Part shown: in pieces, positions 26,661 through 35,203 of the stretch
How positions within the stretch are numbered: the stretch's first letter is position 1
How the letters are laid out: every line of letters starts with the position of its first letter
Assembly (NCBI GenBank): GCA_027489335.1
Contig: JAIXZX010000001.1
Span: forward strand, 124,001 to 188,000
Direction: 5' to 3'
DNA length: 64,000 nt
Source: Caulobacteraceae bacterium
GTDB lineage: Bacteria > Pseudomonadota > Alphaproteobacteria > Caulobacterales > Caulobacteraceae
The notes under the pieces: model-generated
What the model saw: the letters and a program-made list of their open reading frames with translations, nothing else
Databases searched by the model: none
What the model was told of the DNA's origin: nothing
Translations under genes and position numbers: made by a program

Positions 26661-27637
26661 TCGTCGTAGGTCCATCGGCGGGCGACCAGGCGGGCCTGGC
26701 CGGAGGGGTCGACCTCGAACAGGCCGCTGGCGACCACCTCGGCGTCGAGATAGGTCACCTCGGTCTGTAGGGTGAAGTAACGGCTGGTCGTCTTGACCTG
26801 GCCAGGATCGGCGGGGATGTGCTCGGCCAGGGCCGGCGTGGCCCAGAAGGACTCGACACTCCATCCGCCCGCCGGCCGGGATTCGACCACCCGCCGGGCG
26901 AGCGCCGGGCTCACGCCGCCGTCGGTTAGCATGGTGATCAGCACCGCCTTGTCAGGGGTCAGCGTGTTCACATTGATCGGCGACAGGTCGCTGGTCGGCA
27001 GGGCGCACGCCAGGGGCCTCAGACGCTCATAGATCGCCGGGGTGAAGCCGCGGATCGCCCGCACTTCGCTGACCTCGGCCAGCAGGGTCCCGCCGGTGCG
27101 GTAGGCGGGCGATCCGGCCAGATAGGCCTCGTCCTCGGCCCCGCCGCTCTCACGCACGCCATCGCTGTCGATCCAGTCAGTCAGCGCCGCAGCCAGCATC
27201 TCGGCCTCCCGCGGCGCCACCCCGAGCGACGACATCAGGGCGACGAACTGGGCGACCCCCGCATCCCGACGGCCGAGCACCTCGCCGACCCCCTGGACCA
27301 CGCTGTTGAGGTTGAAACAGGCCCCGCCGTCGGCAAGCCGGCCCTGGATCAGACCGTTCTCCACCGGAAAGCTGAAGGGCCGATCGGCCCAGCCGCCGTC
27401 CAGGGTGAGGCGTTCCTGGCCACCGATCAGCCGGCCGATCTGGCCCGCCGCCAGGGCCTCGGCGCCCAGCGCATACCAGCGGGCCTGACCCACGGCCTCG
27501 GCGTTGGCGGCCCGACGAACGCCGAAGCGGATGTCATCCAGCACCACGGCGGCCAAGGTCGCCAGCACCGCCACCAGCAGCAGCACGGTCAGCAGGGCGA
27601 CGCCGCGTTCGGAGGACTTGTCGGCTCGCCCGCTCAT
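26657..27637 (-). CDS. gspK: Type II secretion minor pseudopilin GspK
   Basis: A 326-residue pseudopilin, larger than the others as usual. The prepeptidase site is ERG|VALLTVLLL near residue 12, lacking the Glu at +5, which is normal for GspK. The large globular domain includes DWIDSDG and NVNTLTPDKA, both characteristic. GspK caps the pseudopilus tip with GspI and GspJ. It overlaps gspJ by 4 bp and gspL by 3 bp. Confidence 0.93.
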   Translation of the reverse strand: MSGRADKSSERGVALLTVLLLVAVLATLAAVVLDDIRFGVRRAANAEAVGQARWYALGAEALAAGQIGRLIGGQERLTLDGGWADRPFSFPVENGLIQGRLADGGACFNLNSVVQGVGEVLGRRDAGVAQFVALMSSLGVAPREAEMLAAALTDWIDSDGVRESGGAEDEAYLAGSPAYRTGGTLLAEVSEVRAIRGFTPAIYERLRPLACALPTSDLSPINVNTLTPDKAVLITMLTDGGVSPALARRVVESRPAGGWSVESFWATPALAEHIPADPGQVKTTSRYFTLQTEVTYLDAEVVASGLFEVDPSGQARLVARRWTYDE

Positions 27638-28215
27638 GCGCCGCCATCCGGCAGCAGCACGAGCTGCGTCACCTCGCCGAAATCTTCCAGGGTCATGTCC
27701 AGGCGGATCGCCTGCGGCAGGGCGCGATCCGCCGTCGGCGCCCAGGCTGGCGCCCAGGCCCCACGGGCGTAGAAGGCGACGTCCAGGCTCTGCACCCCCC
27801 GCAGCAGCACCTGGGGCTCCCCCATGGCCGCGCCATCCAGCGCCGGGCGGGCGCGGCGTTCCAGCCGGTCCTCCACCAGGCGGTACTCCACATATTGCAA
27901 CGAGGCCCGCGGCGCGGCGTCTGGATTGTCCCAGCCGCGGCGGGTGAACGCCAGAACCGGCGCAGCCTCGCTCTCGCCGCCTGAAAGGGTTCGGCCGGGC
28001 GCGCCGCCATCGGCTCGGGTGCGGCGGTCGGCGGCCTGTTCGAGATCGGTCTTGATCAAAGCTCGCGCGCTCTGCAGGGCGGCGATCTCATCCATCCGCT
28101 CGCGCACGACGGCGCGGTTGTCGGCGGCGAAGCCCAGCACGGCTACGCCGGCGGCCGACAGCAGGCTGAAGACCAGCAGGGCCACCAGCATCTCCACCAG
28201 GGTGAAGCCCTTCAT
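27634..28215 (-). CDS. gspJ: Type II secretion minor pseudopilin GspJ
   Basis: A 193-residue pseudopilin with a short leader MKG|FTLVEMLVALLVF that includes the Glu at +5. The rest is a beta-rich domain with GVQSLDVAFYARGAW, typical of GspJ. It forms the tip complex with GspI and GspK. Overlaps gspI and gspK by 4 bp each. Confidence 0.92.
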   Translation of the reverse strand: MKGFTLVEMLVALLVFSLLSAAGVAVLGFAADNRAVVRERMDEIAALQSARALIKTDLEQAADRRTRADGGAPGRTLSGGESEAAPVLAFTRRGWDNPDAAPRASLQYVEYRLVEDRLERRARPALDGAAMGEPQVLLRGVQSLDVAFYARGAWAPAWAPTADRALPQAIRLDMTLEDFGEVTQLVLLPDGGA

Positions 28216-28577
28216 GCGCCCCCCCGGAAGACGGTGACTTCGGCGAGCGTGCGCGGCTCACTGACCCCCAGGACCCGGATATCGATGCGCAGGAGGCCCT
28301 GGTCTGCAGGCGCGGTGGTCCGCCGCCAGATCCACTCCTGGTCGCCGAGCCGAACCTGGCCCTCGGCCTCCCCGAGCGCCGGTGGCTCCGGCGAGATCAG
28401 CGACTCCACGGCGGCGTTCTCGGCCACCATGGCCGCCAGGGTGCGGGTCTCCAGCAGTTGGGCCGTGCGGGTGTTCTCGCCGGCTAGATTCAGGAGCGCG
28501 AGCACCACCAGGCTGAAGACCGCCAGGGCGACCAGCAGCTCGATGAGGGTGAAACCCTGTTCAGCCGGCCGGGGCAT
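28212..28577 (-). CDS. gspI: Type II secretion minor pseudopilin GspI
   Basis: A 121-residue pseudopilin: EQG|FTLIELLVALAVF, with a segment near residues 48-55 (AENAAVESL) matching the 'A-x-N' motif of GspI. It is the hub of the minor pseudopilin tip. Its start overlaps the end of gspH by 17 bp and its end overlaps gspJ by 4 bp. Confidence 0.92.
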   Translation of the reverse strand: MPRPAEQGFTLIELLVALAVFSLVVLALLNLAGENTRTAQLLETRTLAAMVAENAAVESLISPEPPALGEAEGQVRLGDQEWIWRRTTAPADQGLLRIDIRVLGVSEPRTLAEVTVFRGGA

Positions 28578-29058
28578 CGAGCCGCACCTCTCCGGTCACA
28601 TCGACAGAGACGGTCATCTGCTGATCGGCGCGCGACAGCGTCACCTTGGCGGGCTCAGCCGATCCGGTGGGATCAAACCGCACGGCGTCCCGGCCGGGCG
28701 CGGCGCTCAGCTGGGCCCGAACCCCCTCGGGCCAGACATGTTTTTCGAAAGGCCCGGCCTCCAGCGGCTCCCATCGCCCCCGCCGCAACACTCGAAAGCC
28801 ATAGCCCTGGGCGTCCAGCGAGACTTCCACGGCCCGGTTGGTCAGCAGGGATTCCTCGCGGGCGCGGACGAACCGTCCGGCCAGGGCCTCGGCCTCGCGC
28901 CGCACCTCGCCGCGGCCGTCCGGGGCGGTCATCACCACGGCCGCGCCCATCAGGCCCAAAATGACAAGCACCACCATCAGCTCCACCAGGGTGAAGCCGG
29001 CCTCAGCCCGGTGGCGCCCCCGGGGGACGGCCTCAGTTCCAGTTGCCGATGTCCGCAT
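28561..29058 (-). CDS. gspH: Type II secretion minor pseudopilin GspH
   Basis: A 165-residue pseudopilin with leader EAG|FTLVELMVVLVILGLM after about 20 residues, then a domain with FVRAREESLLTNRAVEVSLD, typical of GspH. ATG 29058 (preceded by GAAGG) overlaps gspG by 26 bp; a longer frame to 29190 lies entirely within gspG and is rejected. Confidence 0.88.
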   Translation of the reverse strand: MRTSATGTEAVPRGRHRAEAGFTLVELMVVLVILGLMGAAVVMTAPDGRGEVRREAEALAGRFVRAREESLLTNRAVEVSLDAQGYGFRVLRRGRWEPLEAGPFEKHVWPEGVRAQLSAAPGRDAVRFDPTGSAEPAKVTLSRADQQMTVSVDVTGEVRLDAPAG

Positions 29059-29479
29059 CGTCGCCTTCGCCACCCTTGGCGCCGTCGGCGCCGAAGGAAT
29101 AGACATCGAACCGGCCCCGCTCGCCGGGATAGGCGTACTGATAGGGATTACCCCAGGGGTCCTCAGGCAGACGGCGGATATAGCCCCCATCCCGATAACG
29201 GTCGGCCCGGGGCGCGCCGGCCGGAAGCTGGGTCAGGGCCGCCAGGCCCTGTTGCGTGGTCGGATAGGCCAGCATCTCCAGCCGGTAGGTGTCCAGCGCC
29301 TGCTCCAGGGTGGAGATATCGGCCTTGGCCTTCTCCCGCATGGCGCGGTCCTGGCTCGGCAGCACATTGATCATCACCACCGTGGCCAGCAGGCCGAGGA
29401 TGACGACCACCACCATGAGCTCCACCAGGGTGAAACCCGCTTCCGAGGCTGGCCGGGAACGCAGCGTGCGTCGGGTCAT
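29033..29479 (-). CDS. gspG: Type II secretion major pseudopilin GspG
   Basis: A 148-residue major pseudopilin. The processing site is EAG|FTLVELMVVVVILGLL. The C-terminal core shows DPWGNPYQYAYPGERGRFDVYSFGADG, here given as DPWGNPYQY and DVYSFGADG, the calcium-binding GspG signature. ATG 29479 follows GGAG at good spacing; an ATG at 29497 is less favoured. It starts 26 bp after gspF. Confidence 0.95.
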   Translation of the reverse strand: MTRRTLRSRPASEAGFTLVELMVVVVILGLLATVVMINVLPSQDRAMREKAKADISTLEQALDTYRLEMLAYPTTQQGLAALTQLPAGAPRADRYRDGGYIRRLPEDPWGNPYQYAYPGERGRFDVYSFGADGAKGGEGDDADIGNWN

Positions 29480-29505
29480 GAGGGCTCCTTCGAACACGAA
29501 AATCC

Positions 29506-30711
29506 CTAGCCCATGGCCAGGGTGTTGATCTGCAGAATGGGCAGCAGGATGGATAGGACGATCACCGCCACCAGTCCGCCCATGAGAATGATGATCGCCG
29601 GCTCCAGCAGGCTGAGCGCCACGGCGGTGAAGGTCGCGAACTCGCGCTCCATATACTCCGCTGCGCGACCCAGCATCAGCTCGACCCGGCCGCTGTTTTC
29701 GCCGCTGGCGGTCATATAGACGAGCAGCGGCGGGAAGACCGCCACCTTGCGCATGGCCGAGGACAAGGCCCCGCCCTCGCGGATCATCTCGGCCATATCC
29801 ACGGTCGCCTGGCGCAGGACGTGATTGTGGATGGTGGGCGCAGTGATCTGCAGGCCCTCCAGGATCGGCAGGCCGCTGGCGATCATGGTCGACAGCGTGC
29901 GGGCCAGCCTTGCGGCATGCAGGTCGCGGGTCAGCCGGCCCAGGATCGGCAGGCGCAGCATCAGCGCATCGGCCTTCATCCGGATATCCGGCCTCTGCAG
30001 GGCGCGGCCCGCTACGAAGCCAGCGACCGCCAGGACCAGCAGCATGACCAGGCCATAGCTGCGGATCGCATCGGAGGTTCCGATGACCAGCCGGGTGAGC
30101 AGAGGCAGGGTCTGGCCCATGGATTCGAACTGATCGACCACCTTGGGCACCACGAAGGTCATCAGCGCCAGGACCACCAGCAGAGCGGTGGCGGCCAGGA
30201 CGGCGGGATAGACCAGGGCCGCGGTCACCTTGCTCTGGGCCTGCTGGTCCCGTTCCAGCAGGTCAGCCAGGCGCTCCAGGATCGACGGCAGGGCGCCGGA
30301 GCCTTCGCCGGCCGCAACCATGGCCCGATAGAGGGGCGGAAAGGCGCGGCCCTGGCGGGCCATGGCGTCCGACAGGCGGTAGCCCTCCAGCACGCCCCCA
30401 TGGACGCCCATCAGGGCGTTGCGCACGGCGGGCTTCTCAGCCTGGACGGCGATGGTTCGCAGGGCTTCTTCCAGGGGCGCGACGGCCACCAGGGTGGCGA
30501 GCTGGCGGGTGACGAGCGCCAGCGAGCGCGCGTCCAGGCGCCCGCCGAACAGGCCAGCTGAACCCGCCTTGGCCTTGCCAGGCGACAGGCGAATGGCGGC
30601 CAGGCGACGGCGCTCCAGGGTCGCCCGCGCGGCGGCCTCGTCGGCCGCAGTCAGGTGACCGGTTCGGGTGCGGCCGGCCAGGTCGAGGGCGACATAGTCA
30701 AAGCTGGCCAT
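29506..30711 (-). CDS. gspF: Type II secretion inner-membrane protein GspF
   Basis: A 401-residue polytopic platform protein. Two repeated cytoplasmic domains of the T2SSF fold with LATLVAVAPLEEALR and LARTLSTMIASGLPILEGL are separated by membrane helices near 168-195 and 215-235, with a third near the C-terminus (LVAVIVLSILLPILQ). It couples the GspE ATPase to pseudopilus assembly. Its start overlaps gspE by 14 bp. Confidence 0.95.
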   Translation of the reverse strand: MASFDYVALDLAGRTRTGHLTAADEAAARATLERRRLAAIRLSPGKAKAGSAGLFGGRLDARSLALVTRQLATLVAVAPLEEALRTIAVQAEKPAVRNALMGVHGGVLEGYRLSDAMARQGRAFPPLYRAMVAAGEGSGALPSILERLADLLERDQQAQSKVTAALVYPAVLAATALLVVLALMTFVVPKVVDQFESMGQTLPLLTRLVIGTSDAIRSYGLVMLLVLAVAGFVAGRALQRPDIRMKADALMLRLPILGRLTRDLHAARLARTLSTMIASGLPILEGLQITAPTIHNHVLRQATVDMAEMIREGGALSSAMRKVAVFPPLLVYMTASGENSGRVELMLGRAAEYMEREFATFTAVALSLLEPAIIILMGGLVAVIVLSILLPILQINTLAMG

Positions 30712-32188
30712 GACCGCCTTCCTGGCGGGTGACCCGAAGGGCTTCCTCCACCGTGGTCAGGCCTTCGAGCACGCAAGCGCGGGCCTGCGCCGACAGGCTG
30801 CCCCCGCCCGCAGCGACCCCGGCCGCGGCGATGGTCGCCTCATCGGCGTTGTCGCCAATCAGCCGGCGCACGTTGTCGTCGATCCACAGGGCCTCATAGA
30901 TGCCGACCCGGCCGGCATAGCCGGTCTGGCCACAGTCGGGGCAGCCCTGGGCGCGAAAGAGCAACTGGCCCTCCGCCACGCCGGCCTGGCGGGCTGTGAC
31001 CGCATCGGCCGGTTCGGCCCGCCGGCAGCTGGGACACAGGCGACGCAGCAGGCGTTGCGCCAGGATGAGCCGGACCGTTGAGGCCAGCAGGAAGGGCTCG
31101 ACCCCCATGTCGCGCAGGCGGGTCACGGCGCCGGCCGCATCGTTGGTGTGCACGGTAGACAGCACCAGGTGGCCGGTTAGGCTGGCCTGCACGGCGATCT
31201 GGGCGGTCTCCACATCACGGATTTCGCCGACCATGACCACATCCGGGTCCTGGCGCAGGATGGCCCGCAGGCCGGCGGCGAAGGTCATGCCGACCTTGGC
31301 GTTGACCTGGGTCTGGCCGACGCCCGGCACGGCGTACTCCACCGGATCCTCAATGGTCAGGATATTGCGGCTGGCGTCGTTGAGCAGGCTAAGGCCCGCA
31401 TAGAGGGTGGTGGTCTTGCCCGAGCCGGTCGGACCGGTGACCAGGATCACGCCGTTCGGTTCGGCCAGGGCCCGCTGAAAGGCGGCCAGAACGGCGGGCC
31501 CCATGCCCAGTTCGGGCAAGGGAATGCCGGCCTGCTCCTGGTCGAGGATCCGCATCACCACCCGCTCGCCGGCCCGGGACGGCAGGGTGGAGACCCGCAC
31601 GTCCAGGCTGCGGCCGCCGAGCGCCAGGGAGATCCGACCGTCCTGCGGCACACGCCGCTCGGCGATATCCAGCCGCGCCATGACCTTGATGCGGCTGACG
31701 ATCAGCGGGCTCAGCCGCGGCGACAGGCTGAGCACCTCGCGCAGGACGCCGTCAATGCGCAGGCGGATGACCAGGCTGGTCTCGAAGGACTCGATATGAA
31801 CGTCCGAGGCGCCCCTGCGGATGGCCTCGGCGATGACCCCGTTGATCAGGCGGATGATCGGGGCGTCGTCCTGACTGTCCAGGAGGTCAGCAGCGGCGGG
31901 AATGTCATCGGCCAGGCTGTCCAGGCCGCCTGGCATGTCCAGGTCATCGGCGCCGCCGGCCGGCAGGCCGTCGTCGGCATAGGTCTCCGACAGCCGACGC
32001 TCGAACTCCGCCCGCGGCAGGGACTGGACGCTGAGCGCGCGGCCAAGGGCTCGCCGGGCCTCCAGCAGGGCCAGGGGATCGGCCCCTTCGCGCAGGCCCA
32101 CATGGGCCACCTCGTCGACGGCGAGGAGAACCACGCCATGGCGCTTGGCGAAGCCGTAGGGCAGCAGGGGATGGGCGGCGCGCTCCAT
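30698..32188 (-). CDS. gspE: Type II secretion ATPase GspE
   Basis: A 496-residue hexameric motor. Walker A GPTGSGKT is at about 251-258. The Asp box TIEDPVEY, the Walker B LRQDPDVVMVGEIRD and the His box follow. The zinc-binding CM domain near the C-terminus keeps all four cysteines (CPSC and CPDC). An N-terminal domain (about 1-110) contacts GspL. It starts 2 bp after gspD and overlaps gspF. Confidence 0.96.
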   Translation of the reverse strand: MERAAHPLLPYGFAKRHGVVLLAVDEVAHVGLREGADPLALLEARRALGRALSVQSLPRAEFERRLSETYADDGLPAGGADDLDMPGGLDSLADDIPAAADLLDSQDDAPIIRLINGVIAEAIRRGASDVHIESFETSLVIRLRIDGVLREVLSLSPRLSPLIVSRIKVMARLDIAERRVPQDGRISLALGGRSLDVRVSTLPSRAGERVVMRILDQEQAGIPLPELGMGPAVLAAFQRALAEPNGVILVTGPTGSGKTTTLYAGLSLLNDASRNILTIEDPVEYAVPGVGQTQVNAKVGMTFAAGLRAILRQDPDVVMVGEIRDVETAQIAVQASLTGHLVLSTVHTNDAAGAVTRLRDMGVEPFLLASTVRLILAQRLLRRLCPSCRRAEPADAVTARQAGVAEGQLLFRAQGCPDCGQTGYAGRVGIYEALWIDDNVRRLIGDNADEATIAAAGVAAGGGSLSAQARACVLEGLTTVEEALRVTRQEGGHGQL

Positions 32189-32190
32189 CT

Positions 32191-34218
32191 TTAGCCCACC
32201 GGCGGCGGAGGCGGCGGCGGCGGGGCGGTGATCGGCGCGGCCTGCATGTAGTCGCGGACCAGGGCGTCGAGATTGCTCAGGCCATCGGCGCTACGGGCGG
32301 CCTCCAGGTCGCGGATATAGCCATAGCGGGGCGCGGTCAGGGCCTGGGCGTCGGCGGCGCTGCCGATGATGGTCGGCCGGATGAAGACCATCAGATTGCG
32401 CTGCACGTTCTGGCGCGAGGTGGCCTTGAACAGATTGCCAAGACCGGGAATGTCGCCGAGCAGCGGCGTGCGCTCCACCGTCGTCCGCTCATTGCGATCC
32501 AGCAGGCCCCCCAGGACGACGATCGCCCCGTCGTCCACCGCCACGGTGGTTTCGATGGCCCGCTTGTCCAGGATCAGCTCGCCGGAGCTTTCGCTGAGCG
32601 GGCCCGAAATCGAGGACACCTCCTGGCGCAGGAAGAGGGTGATGGCGCCGCCGGCGTTGATCTGCGGCTTCACGTCCAGCTGGATGCCGACATTCTGCCG
32701 CTGGATGGTGCGGAAGGGATTGCTGTTGGAGTCCCCCAGCACCTCGCCGGTAGTGATGGGGATCTCCTGGCCCACCAGGATGCTGGCCTCCTGGTTGTCC
32801 AGGGTCATGACCGAAGGGGTCGAGAGCAGGTTGGAGGCCGTGTCGTTCTTCACCGCATTGATGATGAAGCCAAACAGGGCGTCGCCGCTCTGGCCATAGC
32901 CGCCGGTGAGGATGCCCCGGGCCCCCAGAACGGAGTCCAGCGCGGTCTGGCGCAGGGCGGCCAGGGCCGAGGAGTCCTCTGGCAGATTTCGCTCTCCGGC
33001 CGCCGCCGCGGCCAGGCCCAGGATGTTGGGAGCGGCGTTGGAATAGTTGGTGGCTGAGAAGGGAATGCTGGAACCGTTGACCCCGGCCAGGGCGAACTGC
33101 ACGCCAAGCTGCTGGGCGGCGTTGTCGGACAGCTCCACCACCACGGCCTCGACCAGGACCTGCCGGCGGCGGGTGTCGAGCTGGCGGATCACCTCGCCCA
33201 GGACCCGCTGAGTGTCCGGGTCGGCGGCGATGACGATGGCGTTGGCGCCGGGATAGCGGGCGATGTTGGCGCGACGGCCGGCCCCGCCGGCGGTGGTCGT
33301 CTGGCCGGCTGTCGAGGCGGCGCCGGCCGCGGCGGCCGCAGCGCCCTCGCCTTCGACCGCGGCGGGCGACTGCCCCACAAGCTGCTGCAGAACCGGCAGA
33401 AGCTGCTCGGCGCTGGCGTGCTGCAGATTGATCACCCGGACATCGCCGCTGGTTTCGGCGCGGCCGTCGAGGTCGGCGATCAGGGCCAGCATGGCGCGCA
33501 CCGCGTCAGGCTCGCCGCGCAGCACCAGGGAGTTGCTGCTCTCCACCACCACAAGGGAGACCAGCGCATTGCGGGCGCCGGGCTCTGCGCCTGGGGAGTT
33601 GAGCACCTGGTTGACGACGCCGGCGATCTCGCGGGCTGAGCTGGAGCGCAGGGTGACCGTCTCGGTCAGAGTGCGATCCTGGTCCACCTGGGCCAGCAGA
33701 CTGCGGATGCGGGCGAGATTGTCCGCATAGTCGGCGACCACGATCAGATTGCCCCGGGGACTGGGCATCACCACCCCCTGGCGTCCGATCAGGGGCTTGA
33801 GCGTCTCGGCGGCCGAGGCCGCATCTATGTTCCGAAGACGGAAGACCTGAGTGGAAAAACCGTAGCCGCCCGAGCCGCTGAGGCTGGAGGGCTGGGCCGC
33901 CGCGCCCTCCTCCGGGGTGATCCGATAGACCCCGGAACCGGCCGGCACGGCCACCAGGCCGTTGGCCCGCAGGGTGGACAGCATCACCTCGAACAGCTCG
34001 GTCCGCGACAGAGGCTCGCGGCTGCTGATGCTCACCTTGCCCTGCACTCGGGGGTCGATGATGAAGGTCTGGCCCGTGGCCTGGGCCACGTCCTGGATGA
34101 AGACCCGGATGTCGGCGTCCTGCAGGTTCAGCACCTGGGACTGGGCATGGGCGGCCGGCGCCGGCGCAAGACCGGCTCCCAGGCTGAGCATCAGGCAGAG
34201 GGCGATGAGTCTCTTCAC
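32191..34218 (-). CDS. gspD: Type II secretion secretin GspD
   Basis: A 675-residue outer-membrane channel subunit. A signal peptide (about 1-25) is followed by N0 (VLNLQDADIRVFIQDVA), N1-N3 repeats, and the secretin core with VPLLGDIPGLGNLFK (given here as TPLLGDIPGLGNLF). A glycine/alanine-rich insert (about 290-315) in N3 and a C-terminal polyproline run are notable. No obvious pilotin gene is adjacent. GTG start overlaps the gspC stop by 4 bp. Confidence 0.95.
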   Translation of the reverse strand: MKRLIALCLMLSLGAGLAPAPAAHAQSQVLNLQDADIRVFIQDVAQATGQTFIIDPRVQGKVSISSREPLSRTELFEVMLSTLRANGLVAVPAGSGVYRITPEEGAAAQPSSLSGSGGYGFSTQVFRLRNIDAASAAETLKPLIGRQGVVMPSPRGNLIVVADYADNLARIRSLLAQVDQDRTLTETVTLRSSSAREIAGVVNQVLNSPGAEPGARNALVSLVVVESSNSLVLRGEPDAVRAMLALIADLDGRAETSGDVRVINLQHASAEQLLPVLQQLVGQSPAAVEGEGAAAAAAGAASTAGQTTTAGGAGRRANIARYPGANAIVIAADPDTQRVLGEVIRQLDTRRRQVLVEAVVVELSDNAAQQLGVQFALAGVNGSSIPFSATNYSNAAPNILGLAAAAAGERNLPEDSSALAALRQTALDSVLGARGILTGGYGQSGDALFGFIINAVKNDTASNLLSTPSVMTLDNQEASILVGQEIPITTGEVLGDSNSNPFRTIQRQNVGIQLDVKPQINAGGAITLFLRQEVSSISGPLSESSGELILDKRAIETTVAVDDGAIVVLGGLLDRNERTTVERTPLLGDIPGLGNLFKATSRQNVQRNLMVFIRPTIIGSAADAQALTAPRYGYIRDLEAARSADGLSNLDALVRDYMQAAPITAPPPPPPPPVG

Positions 34219-35024
34219 GGGGCAGACATCCGCAGTCGGGTGGTCAGGGTCTGGCCGCCGCGCTCATAGGTAAGCTCGACTTGGGTGGCGGCCGAAAGGA
34301 TCTGGGGCAGCTCGCTCATCCGTTCACGGCTGAGTTCCGAGCCGTCCAGGGTCAGCAGGACGTCGCCCGGTTGAAGGCCCGCCCGGGCCAGGGCCGCGGC
34401 GCCATCGGCGCCCCGGGGCATGACTGTATAGCCGGCCGGACGGCCGTCCCGCAGGCGGGGGGTCAGGGCCAGCGCCGCCATCAACTGGGCGCCGGTGAGG
34501 TCAGATGTCGTTTCGCCCCCGCTGGGCGTCGCCGCTGGCGCCTGCGGGGCGGCGAAAGCGCCCGCAGAGGACGGGGCCGGGAAGCCGAGGCGACGTCGCG
34601 CCGCCCCCTGCCGGATGACCACATGATCCTGGGAGACCTCAACCAGGGTGACGCCGCCTGGCCCCTGTTCGCCGATGACATAGAGGGTCTGGGCGCCGCC
34701 GGGGGGACCCAGGATGGCGGAAGCCGAGGCCCCGCCGCTGCGAATGCCGTAGAGCTGCAGGTCTGAGGCCTGATCAGCCGTCACGGCCACGTCAGGTCCG
34801 GCCAGACGGAAGAAGGGGTCGAAGCGACCGAGGATTTCGGTCTGCGCCGTGGGGCCCCGCCCAGAGACAGGAGGCGCGCCCACCGGGCCGGCGGCCGGCG
34901 CCGCCACGATCCAGACCAGGCGCGCGGCCTGCCAGGCCAGCAGGGCCACCAGGGCGATCTCTCCGGCCCCCATCAGGGTGCGGGGGTTGAGAGAGACGCC
35001 GTCGCGAACGGCGGCAAGGTTCAC
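34215..35024 (-). CDS. gspC: Type II secretion protein GspC
   Basis: 269 residues: a short cytoplasmic N-terminus, one membrane helix (about 20-42), a homology region (FDPFFR, contacts GspD N0) and a C-terminal PDZ domain (GLQPGDVLLTLDGSELS) thought to take part in substrate recognition. It is the first gene of the gspC-N operon. A GTG start follows GGAG by 8 nt. The PhoB-box-like repeat upstream (35107-35124) predicts phosphate-controlled expression of the entire operon. Confidence 0.9.
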   Translation of the reverse strand: MNLAAVRDGVSLNPRTLMGAGEIALVALLAWQAARLVWIVAAPAAGPVGAPPVSGRGPTAQTEILGRFDPFFRLAGPDVAVTADQASDLQLYGIRSGGASASAILGPPGGAQTLYVIGEQGPGGVTLVEVSQDHVVIRQGAARRRLGFPAPSSAGAFAAPQAPAATPSGGETTSDLTGAQLMAALALTPRLRDGRPAGYTVMPRGADGAAALARAGLQPGDVLLTLDGSELSRERMSELPQILSAATQVELTYERGGQTLTTRLRMSAP

Positions 35025-35106
35025 GGGGAAGTCTCCGAAGTCCCAGGGCGCTGCGGGGTGGACCTGGCGGCCGCATCCCCGTCGGGGGTCTTCATGTAAA
35101 CTTTCG

Positions 35107-35124
35107 ATGACAGGTCCGTGACAG
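35107..35124 (-). promoter_or_regulatory. PhoB-box-like repeat upstream of gspC
   Basis: On the minus strand CTGTCAC-GGAC-CTGTCAT: two heptamers at an exact 11-bp period, each at most one base from consensus. A -10-like TACATG (35098-35093) follows 8 bp after. A further GTGACAG (plus strand 35149-35155) lies just upstream in the same orientation. Predicted leader to gspC is about 60 nt. Confidence 0.75.
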
Positions 35125-35167
35125 CGCCCGGATTTGATGACGCTTTATGTGACAGGCCCGAAGATCA

Positions 35168-35197
35168 GGCGGGGACGGCGCTGCCGCCATCCCCGCC
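35168..35197 (-). terminator. Hairpin after the TonB receptor gene
   Basis: GGCGGGGA (35168-35175) pairs with TCCCCGCC (35190-35197), with an inner CGGC/GCCG stem. It begins 7 bp after the receptor stop codon and separates the receptor transcript from the gspC promoter region. No strong U-run follows. Confidence 0.6.
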
Positions 35198-35203
35198 CTT
35201 GGA

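Noticed and set aside
28561..29190. Longer GspH start at 29190
   Set aside because: The extra 44 residues are an out-of-frame reading of gspG; ATG 29058 gives a normal pseudopilin leader.
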